Assembly (NCBI GenBank): GCA_037447655.1
Contig: JBBHKE010001052.1
Coordinates: 1-12,654, forward strand
DNA length: 12,654 nt
From: Zygnema cylindricum
Lineage: Eukaryota > Streptophyta > Zygnematophyceae > Zygnematales > Zygnemataceae
Direction of reading: 5' to 3'
Shown: positions 1 through 7,617 of the stretch, one piece after another
Layout of the letters: each line of letters starts with the position of its first letter
Position numbering within the stretch: position 1 is the first letter of the stretch
Notes under the pieces: model-generated
Database searches by the model: none
Seen by the model: only the letters and a program-made list of their open reading frames with translations
Told to the model about the DNA's origin: nothing
Translations under genes and position numbers: made by a program

Positions 1-201
1 CACCCTCCAAACAATTTATTGATTCAGATTACGACATTTTTCTAGGAATAGTTTCATAATCCGTACCCCATTCTTGGTCCACGATCAAGTTTTATTCCAA
101 AACTTTTAAGAAAAAATGATCAGAAAATATTGTTTAGCTAGCAAACTAAACAAATAAACACGTATTACCAAGGAAGCACGTTTTAAAAAAGAATTGACGT
201 T

Positions 202-253
202 TTTCCGTACAATTTCCGTACAATTTCCGTACACAATGAACAAATTTCCGTAG
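202..253 (+). promoter_or_regulatory. Tandem SBP-box (SPL-binding, GTAC-core) array
   Basis: Two perfect matches to the plant SBP-domain site TNCGTACAA (204-212, 215-223) are followed by TCCGTACAC (226-234) and a decayed TCCGTAG (247-253). The first three are 11 bp apart and the last is 21 bp further, so all would lie on roughly the same face of the helix. SPL transcription factors, including the copper regulator SPL7, bind this GTAC core; that is known of the family. Use as a regulatory site here is inference. The nearest coding candidate (393-603, minus) points toward the array, so the array would lie in that gene's intron or downstream. It could also be a simple 11-bp tandem repeat. Confidence 0.45.
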
Positions 254-392
254 CCAAAGTAAACCTAAACCCTAAATCTCGCACCAAATTGCACTACCAA
301 GGTTACAACTCCTCAGAAAAGCACTGTAATTAGAAAAAAACAAAAGAAAAGAAACATGATGTTTGTAAAATAGTTTGTAAAATATGAAATAC

Positions 393-603
393 CTGAGACT
401 TGAATGCCATATTCCTCCCAAGTCCTGTCGATTCCTTCCGTACGGATAATGTTCCTTAAGTACAGTCCAGGCCCGTCCCAGCATACGACACTTTTCCTTG
501 CGAAACCACGGGAGTGCACGGTAGGATCGGCATATGACTCGGCCACGTGGCAACGTCTTGCAGCTATCACTAGCAGTACTAGAAAAGCTGCCCGACCAGC
601 CAT
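393..603 (-). CDS. Putative first coding exon of a small secreted protein, unrecognised
   Basis: On the minus strand an ATG at 603 (ATGGCT, typical plant start context) opens 70 codons ending at a donor CAG|GTATTT, with the intron starting at 392 and phase 1. The N-terminus MAGRAAFLVLLVIAARRC is short, basic then hydrophobic, as in a signal peptide. The rest is polar and contains a CWDGPGLY segment and an acidic C-terminal part (TWEEYGIQV). Codon use looks coding, and the minus frame stays open well upstream of the ATG. I do not recognise the family. The following exon would lie left of the window or in 1-390, where I see no clear acceptor plus coding frame. A hAT-type MITE begins 115 bp upstream of the ATG. 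The gene call rests only on frame, start context and donor. Confidence 0.4.
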
Positions 604-717
604 GTGCGTGCCACCAGCGTGTACAGGTTTCCAATCACAGCATGAGAAATAATCAAATAATGCAGAAAGGAGAGAAGATGGAGAGGAAGGCCGAAAGTTT
701 TGATTAGCTGTGGATAC

Positions 718-725
718 CAAATTAC
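718..725. repeat. Left 8-bp target-site duplication of the hAT-type MITE
   Basis: CAAATTAC abuts the left terminus of the element. It matches CGAATTAC at 1612-1619 in seven of eight positions. Eight-base duplications are diagnostic of hAT insertions. Confidence 0.8.
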
Positions 726-744
726 TAGTGTTGTGTATCGGTAA
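726..744 (+). repeat. Left terminal inverted repeat of hAT-type MITE
   Basis: Nineteen bases that match the reverse complement of 1593-1611 exactly. Divergence starts at the base after, apart from the shared subterminal CGATA words. Confidence 0.85.
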
Positions 745-746
745 GC

Positions 747-900
747 ATTTACCGATAACCGATATGGACCATTTTTCGGGTTCCCGATAATCGATATAAT
801 GGTTCGATCTATCGCTATCGGTCATATCGCCGATAAGCAACCGATATTATCGGGTACTTATCGGCGATAACACCGATAACGATAACTATCGCGATAAATG
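747..900. repeat. Left subterminal CGATA/TATCG repeat cluster
   Basis: Words such as ACCGATAAC, CGATATCG-like half sites, TATCGG and GCGATAA occur about every 8-15 bp in both orientations. Comparable words reappear at 1490-1590 near the other end. hAT transposases bind short subterminal repeats of this kind, so these are probable transposase contacts. Confidence 0.6.
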
Positions 901-1081
901 TACGGGAAAAACAGATAAATGTACGGCATGTACACTCAGCTGTACATCTTATCCCTCGGACGCGCAGAAAGTACAATAGCCGCCATGACGTCTGTACGGT
1001 TTTGGTACGGATCCTATATAAACGATGTACCTTTCACATCCGACGCCATGGCTTTGTCCCTTTATTCCTTGGGATCCACTA

Positions 1082-1165
1082 GACACCTGCCACGTGTCAA
1101 TCTGTAAGCTTTTTTGGCGTAAGCTGCCAAAAGAGCCATTCCGGGATGCCAGCGCTCACGCTGGC
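1082..1165. repeat. Three consecutive hairpins in the MITE centre
   Basis: Stem 1 pairs GACAC (1082-1086) with GTGTC (1094-1098). Stem 2 pairs TTTTGGC (1112-1118) with GCCAAAA (1126-1132). Stem 3 pairs GCCAGCG (1148-1154) with CGCTGGC (1159-1165) around a 4-base loop. All three stems are perfect. They may be a structured RNA, a replication-stalling structure, or captured sequence. Confidence 0.45.
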
Positions 1166-1592
1166 CGTCCGCTCGTAAATTTTCATTCTAAGTCGTCCGT
1201 TCGATTCCGTTGGCGCTCATAATATTATTTTTGCGTCCGTTGTACTTTGTGTCCGCCGTCCTTTTTCCGTTCCATGTTCACCAGTTTGTCTGTAAATTTC
1301 GTACGTCGCCGTAAAAAATGTTTGTTCAGTTAACCGGCCAACGTTTTCTGTGCTGCGTTGTCCGTAATAATTTACAGTTAATAATTACGAAACATAATCG
1401 TACACGTGGCATGACACGCTATATAATGTAAATAGTATAATACAGTATTTAATAAGGTACTATAGTATGCGTATTGTATATTTTTATAGTTATCGCCGAT
1501 ATGGAATTTGTTGGTCTCAGACCGATATATTGAAACCTCCGACCGTTCGATAACCGATAACTATCGGTATCGGTGTTATCTTGATAAGTTTT

Positions 1593-1611
1593 TTACCGAT
1601 ACACAACACTA
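1593..1611 (-). repeat. Right terminal inverted repeat of hAT-type MITE
   Basis: Perfect reverse complement of 726-744. The outer end meets the right 8-bp target duplication. Confidence 0.85.
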
Positions 1612-1619
1612 CGAATTAC
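1612..1619. repeat. Right 8-bp target-site duplication of the hAT-type MITE
   Basis: CGAATTAC, one mismatch from the left copy at 718-725. The mismatch suggests the insertion is not recent. Confidence 0.8.
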
Positions 1620-1776
1620 CAATCTAGCTAAGAATATTTTTGAAGGGAGTACTTGGATCTCTTGTACGGAAGCGCGAAAATCGCGGTATAATCCGGTAAG
1701 GATCGGTCAGATCTCAGTACGGTCCAGCCAGGTACAACACACTATGAATCGCCCCGATATCTCGGATTTTTAGGGT

Positions 1777-1848
1777 TATATGTTCGGGGTTCTTTATTAT
1801 TTGTGTTTTTAAAACACAAATAATAAAACACCCAAACATATTTATAAA
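1777..1848. repeat. Long imperfect palindrome with a perfect 17-bp core
   Basis: TTTATTATTTGTGTTTT (1793-1809) and its exact reverse complement (1811-1827) are separated by one base. The flanking 15-20 bp on each side remain largely complementary (ATATGTTCGGGGTTC against GTGTTTGGGTATTT-like sequence). A transcript would form a stem of about 35 bp with almost no loop. It could be a tiny foldback element or a cruciform-forming site. The near-absent loop argues against a microRNA precursor. A related 12-bp stem using the same AAAACACAAA word occurs at 6460-6489. Confidence 0.6.
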
Positions 1849-1851
1849 TAT

Positions 1852-1876
1852 GACGCGTCGCGCGGCGCGGCGCGTC
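1852..1876. repeat. GC-only imperfect palindrome
   Basis: GACGCG (1852-1857) pairs with CGCGTC (1871-1876), and the intervening CG/GC words are partly self-complementary. It is a CpG-dense island in AT-rich DNA. A short (GAAAT)n run follows at 1884-1902. Confidence 0.5.
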
Positions 1877-1969
1877 GTAAAACGAAATGAAATGAAATGA
1901 AAGGGGGGCGACGTGGACGGGTCCGATTCCTTGCCGCACACAAAAATTTGCAAGGTTTCAAAAGTACAC

Positions 1970-1997
1970 TACACCGCCAATTGCTTTTAGAGTAAAT
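1970..1997 (+). repeat. Dispersed 28-bp direct repeat, copy 1
   Basis: Starts TACACCGCCAATTGCTTTTA and matches 2530-2557 in 24 of 28 positions, in the same orientation and 560 bp apart. This may be the end of an otherwise unrecognised element family. Confidence 0.5.
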
Positions 1998-2518
1998 AAC
2001 GCCAATTCGGTGCCCTTTTTTCAAAATAAAAACCTGAAATACAATCCATAATTCTATTTTTTCCATTATTCTAATTAGGGTTTTTTTTTTCAATTAGCGT
2101 TAATAATGGAAGTACACTGCAATGGAGATAGTGTGGCGTACGGACTGGGTATCTCTGTATGAAATGGTACTTTTTGAATTACAAAGGCATAAAAAGACAC
2201 TTAACATTATTGTGCACACATGTGAATGTGCACTGGAAGAAAGAGACGCAAACTCGTTGAAAAAAATCACGCTCTCATATGTTCGTCCGTTGACCGTGTG
2301 ACCAGCATGACGGCAAACGAATTGTCAGATTTTGTATGGGTACACATACTTCTGTAGACATCGAAAGGGCGGGTATTTAATATTCAGGGCAACCCAAATT
2401 ACAGTTAGGGATTAATAAGTATATATATATATTTTTTTCAAAAAAAAAATATCCCGATTAATGTTAATAACACTAAATTCATTTAAGGCTGTTTATTCAT
2501 TTACTCTAACAACGATTG

Positions 2519-2537
2519 ACGGTGTACCATACACCGT
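2519..2537. repeat. 8-bp palindrome at the edge of repeat copy 2
   Basis: ACGGTGTA (2519-2526) and TACACCGT (2530-2537) are perfect inverted arms around CCA. The right arm is the first eight bases of the dispersed repeat at 2530-2557. Confidence 0.5.
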
Positions 2538-2557
2538 GAATCGCTTTTAGGGTAAAT
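2530..2557 (+). repeat. Dispersed 28-bp direct repeat, copy 2
   Basis: Second copy of the segment at 1970-1997, beginning TACACCGTGAATCGCTTTTA. Confidence 0.5.
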
Positions 2558-4351
2558 CCCCATGTATTAAAGTATCGACTTTTTCTTGTCGTTTCCCCCA
2601 AAACCCAGTTTGTACGAATAAAACTTTAGCCGTACAAACCATAGTTGTTCACGGCGATTAGTGCGAACATACCAATCGCAACGAATTATACGTAACGAAC
2701 GCATTGAACCTTTGAACAAATCGTTAAAAATCGTTAATGAATTTCTTTCCATACTATTCAAACTTATACATATAGCGCAGTCGTGCTAAATGAGCGCTAA
2801 AATATTAAAAATGTTTAATTACATATTACACTCCATGCCACTATCGGAATTCCTTCATCAACTGGTAGTGGAGACGTTGATCCATACATGCGGCATACCA
2901 AGGTTCAAATGTACACAAAAGTAAACTTTTATCAAATTTCGTCTGTCTGAGCCTATCGCATAAATTTTCAATATTCCATGGCGGCTTCTTTCAAAAAAAA
3001 ATGAAGAGGACGCACATACAATTTTCAAACTTACCGCGCGAAATTAGTGTGACGTTCAACGTCTCTTTTCAAAAATGTCCCTACATTTTCGATGAAATAA
3101 CGTACAAGTTCCGTGATATTTCTGTTCGGTTCATTTAACAGAAAGTACCAATAACTACATCGTATCTTTTCTTGGAGTTCCGTACATATCCGTAAAAAAA
3201 TGAACAGTTACCATAATTTGTTTACAGGTTTTTGTAAATTTTCAGTTTCAGTTTACAGTAGACGTTTTTTTGCGATTTTTTCAAAAGTCACGAATTATAC
3301 GTTACAATCGGAAAATTTGAAAAAATCGCGCGATGTGAACAACTATGGTACAAACAAATCAATTTTTCTTAAGTACTGTGAACGTCAAGTCGATAATTTG
3401 AATGTACTTCATGTTTTTCGTCAATGCATTTTGGCATTTTCATTTTTTTGACCCCCGGGCAAGAGAATCTAGCACGTCTAAAAACTTCATCAAAAATCGC
3501 CTTGCGATTGGATTTTAGGGAAAGTATCACCCAAACGGCGAATGCAAAACAGTCCACGCACGCGCCACACGAGTGGGAAAGTTTTAGTACGTGGGAGAGC
3601 ACTAGCTATTCTTCTCCCTGCCCGTCAAGTGCATGTACGGAAAAGAGGAACATGTAAAGAAAAAAATTTGCAGGGGGGTCTCGGACCTCCAGTATTATTC
3701 ATGGGTCATTTGCAGAATTTTGCGCCGCCGTCACCTCTCCTCTCTCCCTTTTACACTATCGCTTTTATCTCACACTTTTTCGAATGAGGCAAGACACTAC
3801 TCGTATTAAATGAAATATGTTTGAAAAAATAATTCATTTAACTACATTATGTGTATTTTTATGTCAAATCGAGCGACAAAAGTCGAAAAAACGAAACCGG
3901 ATAGCCATGGCATAAAGTTTTTGAATTTGTGACGTTAACGTTGTCACAATGTCATAAAACCCTAAACATCTACAATGTCTAGAAATTACAAAAATATAGA
4001 TGCCTGCAACTGTCGCTATTTTTGTTGGCGTCACCAATCGTCCGAAGTTTCGTAGTCGTATTCATCCGTCACAAAGTTGTACATACGTCTACAACCGTCA
4101 CATGTCAAAGTTCCTATTTTATTTTTCGCAAATCGGGACGCTCTTCAAAGTAGTACGGAGAATCTTAGTACAGTCCAAAAATTTGAGTGTGCGTGTAGTA
4201 TAGATTTACAGATATTAGTACTTTGTATATCCTAAAGTAACTAGCGACGATTAAGTTTTGTCGTTGGTTCATCATCCATCGAGGAATTTGATAAGTTGTT
4301 AGTTTTCGAAACAGCATATTCACCACCATATTGAATGGTTGCCCTTTCAGC
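2558..4351. other. Intergenic, no gene recognised, rich in GTAC
   Basis: I find no credible exon, RNA gene or element in these 1.8 kb. Open frames are short and low-complexity. The stretch shares with 1-2558 an excess of GTAC tetramers, often as CCGTAC or GTACGG. A more GC-rich patch at 3540-3760 (CACGCACGCGCC, ACGTGGGA) could be promoter-like, but no start exon lies next to it. Confidence 0.45.
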
Positions 4352-4660
4352 GGCGAGACTGTCTCGTCGCTGGATAGAAATCCAGCTGCGAAATTGCTTC
4401 ATCGTCATCTCTGACAAAACAGAGACTGCCTCGTCGGTGAATGGAAATCTAGCGGCCAAACTGCTTCATCGTCATCTCCGACAAAGCAAAGATTACCTCA
4501 TCGCTGAATGGAAATTTAGCGGCGAAACTGCTTCATCGTCATTTCTGACAAAGCTGAGACTGCCTCGTGGTTGAATGGAAATCCAGCAGCGAAACTGCTT
4601 CATCGACATCTCCGACAAAGCAGCAACTGCCTTGTCGCTGAATGGAAATCATGGAAATCG
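4352..4660 (+). repeat. 67-bp tandem minisatellite, about 4.5 copies
   Basis: The word ATGGAAATC (first copy ATAGAAATC) recurs at 4374, 4441, 4508, 4575 and 4642, always 67 bp apart. Each unit also carries AAACTGCTTCATCG, TCATCTCCGACAAAGC and a CTGCCTCGTCGCTG block, with about 10-15% variation between copies. Because 67 is not a multiple of three, the units are read in rotating frames, which argues against a coding repeat. The left end is truncated and the right end decays after 4650. Confidence 0.85.
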
Positions 4661-5290
4661 TGTTAACGGTGATTCTGTCTCATCCCATGGCCTTACATTG
4701 GCGAGGTTTGTTCGTCGTTGGTTTATGAAGTGTGAGTTTGCATATTTGGTGGAAATTATTATGAATATCAACAAAGAAGATGGTTTTTACTTTGCAACAA
4801 ATTAGCATTTTGACTGGGCTGAAACCATAAATATTGCATGGAATAATGAAAGCAAATTCTTCCATGTAGGAAAAGCAAATTCCAAGTAAGATACGCAGTG
4901 AGAAGTAAGATAAATGAAGTCATATTTTCGGCATTTACAGATGATACACAAATGAAAAAATGTCAGGTACATTTAATATAATTCAATCAGAAAAAGTCAT
5001 CGCGACAACATGAAAGCAAATAAAAAAATACACAATTAATAAAATATATAAAATATCTTGACACAACTAAAGTCATTAATTAACAACAATGGAAAAAAAT
5101 ATACAAAGATTGTATATTTCACAGTGAAATCTTTTTAAAACGCGTTATACTAAAACAAAATATAGTGAGGCTAATTAATCTACAAAATTCAACAAAGCTC
5201 TATGTACTACATAATTCTTAACGTTTTCGTCTCTAGCCCGGAAACCCCATTTAAAAAAAAAAAACACCTTGGTAATATTACACACACTAA
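4661..5290. other. AT-rich intergenic, no gene recognised
   Basis: The sequence is strongly AT-rich with A-runs, for example around 5030-5160 and 5252-5265. I see no coding-like frame, RNA fold or repeat of note. If the minus-strand gene at 5291-6291 is real, its 3' UTR and polyadenylation signals would lie at the right end of this stretch. Confidence 0.45.
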
Positions 5291-5583
5291 CTAAGTAGCA
5301 ACGATCCGTGACGACGAATATAGATCCCAGTAAAACTCCTCATGGTTTACTCCAAACGCTTTCAACCGGTCCAGCACTTTGAAGATGAAACTTTCTTCTT
5401 CCCTACGATCATATGTTGTCGTAGGGTGCTCCCCAATACAACGACCATCGGATAGAAGTTGATCGTCGATTACAGTTTCACATACAAAAGAGAGAGAAAG
5501 ATAATGGATTAAACAGGGGGTATATAGGCTCGACAAATATAATGAGAAAAAGGAGAGACTAAAAGAGACAAAAGGAGTATCAC
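5291..5583 (-). CDS. Putative terminal exon of an unrecognised minus-strand gene
   Basis: A minus-strand frame closes at TAG (5291-5293). Its last 60 codons look like real protein: DDQLLSDGRCIGEHPTTTYD, then a charged, helix-like stretch with FKVLDRLKAFGVNHEEF and YWDLYSSSRIVAT at the C-terminus. The 5' limit is uncertain. An acceptor GGAATAG|G at 5584 is in the phase needed to join the exon at 6228-6291, but the first 30 codons after it are CT-tract-like (SLSFFSLYLSS) and may be intronic. No nearer acceptor AG sits in a usable phase. I do not recognise the family. The gene may be degenerate. Confidence 0.35.
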
Positions 5584-6190
5584 CTATTCCGAGAGAGCGA
5601 TAATTTAGATGGAGACATAGCGAGAGAGTGAGAGTGGGTGGTTAATAACTAGGGAGAACAAAAATGCGGAGGGGGGGGAGGGGAAATTAAATGTGAAAGA
5701 GGGAGTGACAGAAATTCAAGGAGGGCGTGACAAAGAGAAGGGGGGGGGGGAATGATAAATGATAGGTTGAAAGAGTGAGATAACACGATGGAGAGCAATA
5801 ATGAGAGGAACAAAAGTGGGAGGTATGGGCAAATACTTAAGAGGGGAGTAGGGAAGTTTTATTGGAGAGGTATTGAGAGATAAACAGAGAGGGACACATA
5901 ATGAAGGAGAGAGTGAGATGGGAAAGAAGAGAGTAAGAAAGAAGAGTAAGGAAAGGGTCTGGGACAAAATGAAGGAGATAGAGAGAGTGGGAAGCAAAGA
6001 ATGAGAGAGAAGAGTAGAGAAAAGGTATGGGATAGAAAGAGGGAGAGAGAGAGGGAAGAAGAGAGTGAAAGAGAAGAGTAGGGAAAGGGTATGGGAAAGA
6101 ATGTGGGAGATGGACAATGCAAAGAGGGAGATTTAAAGGGATAAAGAGGGAGAGAGAGTGAAGGAGGAAGAATAATGAGGTAGAAGGAGC
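5490..6190. repeat. 700-bp purine-rich (GA) tract with internal tandem repeats
   Basis: The plus strand is almost all purine, dominated by GAGA, GGGA and AAGAG words; the minus strand is therefore a CT tract. Between 5941 and 6130 a unit beginning GAAGAGTA and containing GGAAAGGGTATGGGA recurs at 5941, 6009 and 6073 (spacing 68 and 64 bp). GGAGGGGGGGGAGGGG (5668-5683) and a run of ten G (5741-5750) could form quadruplexes. Open frames on the minus strand here encode only Ser/Leu/Phe/Pro low complexity and are not genes. If the flanking exons are joined, this is their intron. Confidence 0.8.
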
Positions 6191-6227
6191 GAGAGAAATG
6201 AAAAAACGTAGTGAGTTGCGCACTTAC

Positions 6228-6291
6228 CCATGATTTCTTCATACACCCTAAAAAATCTAGCGACGATAATGGCGCGCACTTGTTTCGCCAT
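6228..6291 (-). CDS. Putative first coding exon with telobox-rich 5' UTR
   Basis: Minus-strand ATG at 6291 has strong plant context (AATAACATGGCGAAA) and opens 21 codons, MAKQVRAIIVARFFRVYEEIM, ending at a consensus donor ATGG|GTAAGT (intron from 6227, phase 1). Just upstream, the transcript would contain TTAGGGTTT (telobox AAACCCTAA on the plus strand at 6318-6326) and a second TTAGGG at 6303-6308. Such motifs are typical of plant 5' UTRs of housekeeping and translation-related genes. A TGACGTCG bZIP-type site lies upstream near 6405-6412. The likely partner is the terminal exon at 5291-5583 across the CT-rich intron. The product is unrecognised. Alternatively, a T-run plus TAG at about 6328 could be an acceptor, making this an internal exon. 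Confidence 0.4.
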
Positions 6292-6301
6292 GTTATTGTC
6301 T

Positions 6302-6326
6302 ACCCTAATACTGTCGTAAACCCTAA
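6302..6326 (+). promoter_or_regulatory. Telobox pair in putative 5' UTR
   Basis: ACCCTAA at 6302-6308 and AAACCCTAA at 6318-6326; a third ACCCTAA lies at 6245-6251 inside the exon. Teloboxes near plant transcription starts are known binding sites for TRB/Myb-like factors. The role here is inference. Confidence 0.4.
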
Positions 6327-6459
6327 AAAAAAGGTATGGATTATTGGATGTCGCAAGACTACGCGAGGCGGCGGGGCGATGATCCGCATCTTGCACAAAA
6401 ATGGCGACGTCAGATTCAAATACCACCCACCAGGAGACAAGGATATAGATGGGATTAAT

Positions 6460-6489
6460 CAAAACACAAAATCTATTTTTTGTGTTTTG
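6460..6489. repeat. 12-bp stem hairpin sharing a core with the 1793-1827 palindrome
   Basis: CAAAACACAAAA (6460-6471) and its exact reverse complement (6478-6489) flank six bases. The AAAACACAAA word is the same as in the palindrome at 1793-1827. Confidence 0.5.
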
Positions 6490-7157
6490 TCCACATTTGC
6501 CGTTTGTTTGTTATCAATTCTCGTTTTCAAGGTGTCGCGTTTTTTCAATCCAAAATTTTGTAACTTTGCTCTAATATTTACACATTGTGACTCTAATTTG
6601 TTGTGGTTTTTTTAAACATAACCCATTTTAAGGTTGTTGTTCTACAACCACTGTTGCAAGCGGAGAACCAGCAGTAGTAGTGGAAGTAGACATGAAAAAC
6701 AACAGAAACTATCAAAGTACCTACTTAACATCCAACTTAGAACTGACACAAAATATGACTCAGAAAGCCAATATGATTCAAATTTGCCACAGTGATACAC
6801 AATAAAGTTTCCTGACAATTCCCAAAATTGCAGCCCAAATGACCTAGTAAACCATAAGATACGATGCCTGGAGGTTTCCCAAAAACTGCCCTTAGATAAT
6901 CATATTCCCAAAACTGGATGCTACAAAATTGGCTAAGTCCTAAGTAATATACTCACACCATGTATCTACTGATCGACACTAATTTGGGTAACTGTTACTA
7001 TGGTTTTTATCCTGACTAACGACAAAGCATCCTACCCGTACGTTACTGCACCTCAAAAACCCTAATTACTATTTTCTAAAAACCTGATAAATGGAACACT
7101 ATTTTTTATCACACTAAACTACAAACTAATGTTATTCACATATTTATAGACATTGAG

Positions 7158-7194
7158 CCGTACACAAAACGTTCTAACCGTACACAAAACGTTC
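7158..7194 (+). repeat. Two perfect 17-bp direct repeats, 20-bp period
   Basis: CCGTACACAAAACGTTC occurs at 7158-7174 and again at 7178-7194 without a mismatch. Each holds a CCGTACA word like the SBP-box array at the left end and an AACGTT palindrome. Confidence 0.7.
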
Positions 7195-7256
7195 GATATG
7201 CTAAGTCAGCGGTAACCACCAAATTCCAGCCGAATGTGGTCGTGTAGTACGAAGCA

Positions 7257-7335
7257 CGAATCACGTTTGAGCTTCGTCACTTGTGGTCCCACGCGAATCA
7301 CGCTTGTGGTCCTTCGTGAATCACGCTTGTGGTCC
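7257..7335 (+). repeat. Short tandem repeat, 23-bp period
   Basis: GAATCACGCTTGTGGTCC occurs exactly at 7295-7312 and 7318-7335. A longer, interrupted copy (GAATCACG then CTTGTGGTCCC) lies at 7258-7290. Confidence 0.7.
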
Positions 7336-7617
7336 CAGGTTAATCGCGTCCGTTGGAAAAATTTGATCGACGATGGTATCGTTGGGCTGTACCATATGTT
7401 TCCGGAATACTCGGGGCAGATCTCGTTCGTCCGATCATGTGAATCGCATCGTCAACTTTTTGACACGTATGGCTGACTGTCGGCGATACTCAAAAAACCT
7501 GCATACGTTCTTTCGCCAACACGTGTCCCTGCAAAAGTACGATGCACTCTAGTCTACCTTTTGCTACTATAACACTAATTAAGGTAAGTATTACTGTAGA
7601 CTAATAGGAAAAATATC

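Larger units (their letters stand above)
726..1611. mobile_element. Non-autonomous hAT-superfamily MITE, 886 bp
   Basis: The element starts TAGTGTTGTGTATCGGTAA (726-744) and ends with the exact reverse complement (1593-1611), giving 19-bp perfect terminal inverted repeats. It is bounded by a near-perfect 8-bp target duplication. TIRs of the TAGTG type plus an 8-bp duplication place it in the hAT superfamily. No transposase-like frame is present, so it would need an enzyme supplied in trans. About 150 bp inside the left end (747-900) and 100 bp inside the right end (1490-1590) are packed with CGATA/TATCG words in both orientations, as expected of subterminal transposase-binding repeats. The centre is richer in GC and holds three adjacent hairpins (1082-1165), a TATATAAA box (1015-1022) and inverted G-box copies (1089-1097 and 1402-1410). 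Confidence 0.85.
1620..2518. other. Intergenic, no gene recognised
   Basis: Apart from the palindromes around 1777-1876 I see no coding-like frame, exon signals or RNA gene. A 28-bp segment at 1970-1997 recurs at 2530-2557. A short (AT)n run lies at 2420-2432. Confidence 0.5.
6490..7617. other. Non-coding stretch with short direct repeats
   Basis: No convincing exon is visible. A minus-strand ATG at about 6695 opens a 21-codon frame (MSTSTTTAGSPLATVVVEQQ) too short to call. The only ordered features are the direct repeats at 7158-7194 and 7257-7335. Confidence 0.4.

Noticed and set aside
256-277. Plant telomere-like CCTAAACCCTAAA near 263
   Set aside because: It is a single telobox-type word, not a telomeric array.
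313-840. Full 175-codon minus-strand frame as one protein
   Set aside because: Its N-terminal third lies in the MITE and its C-terminal part is intron-like beyond a good donor. Only 393-603 is kept.
1919-2093. Minus-strand frames across 1714-2093
   Set aside because: They cross the palindrome and GC-only repeat and show no start context, splice signals or protein-like composition.
4352-4660. CRISPR-like array
   Set aside because: The 67-bp units are directly adjacent with no unique spacers, and the context is eukaryotic. It is a minisatellite.
5716-6242. Overlapping 127-133 codon minus-strand open frames
   Set aside because: They are Ser/Leu/Phe/Pro low complexity from the CT tract and occur in all three frames, so they reflect composition and not genes.
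6211-6615. 134-codon plus-strand frame over the telobox region
   Set aside because: It has a long hydrophobic/Phe-rich tail from T-rich DNA. The minus strand has a better start context and a consensus donor in the same place.
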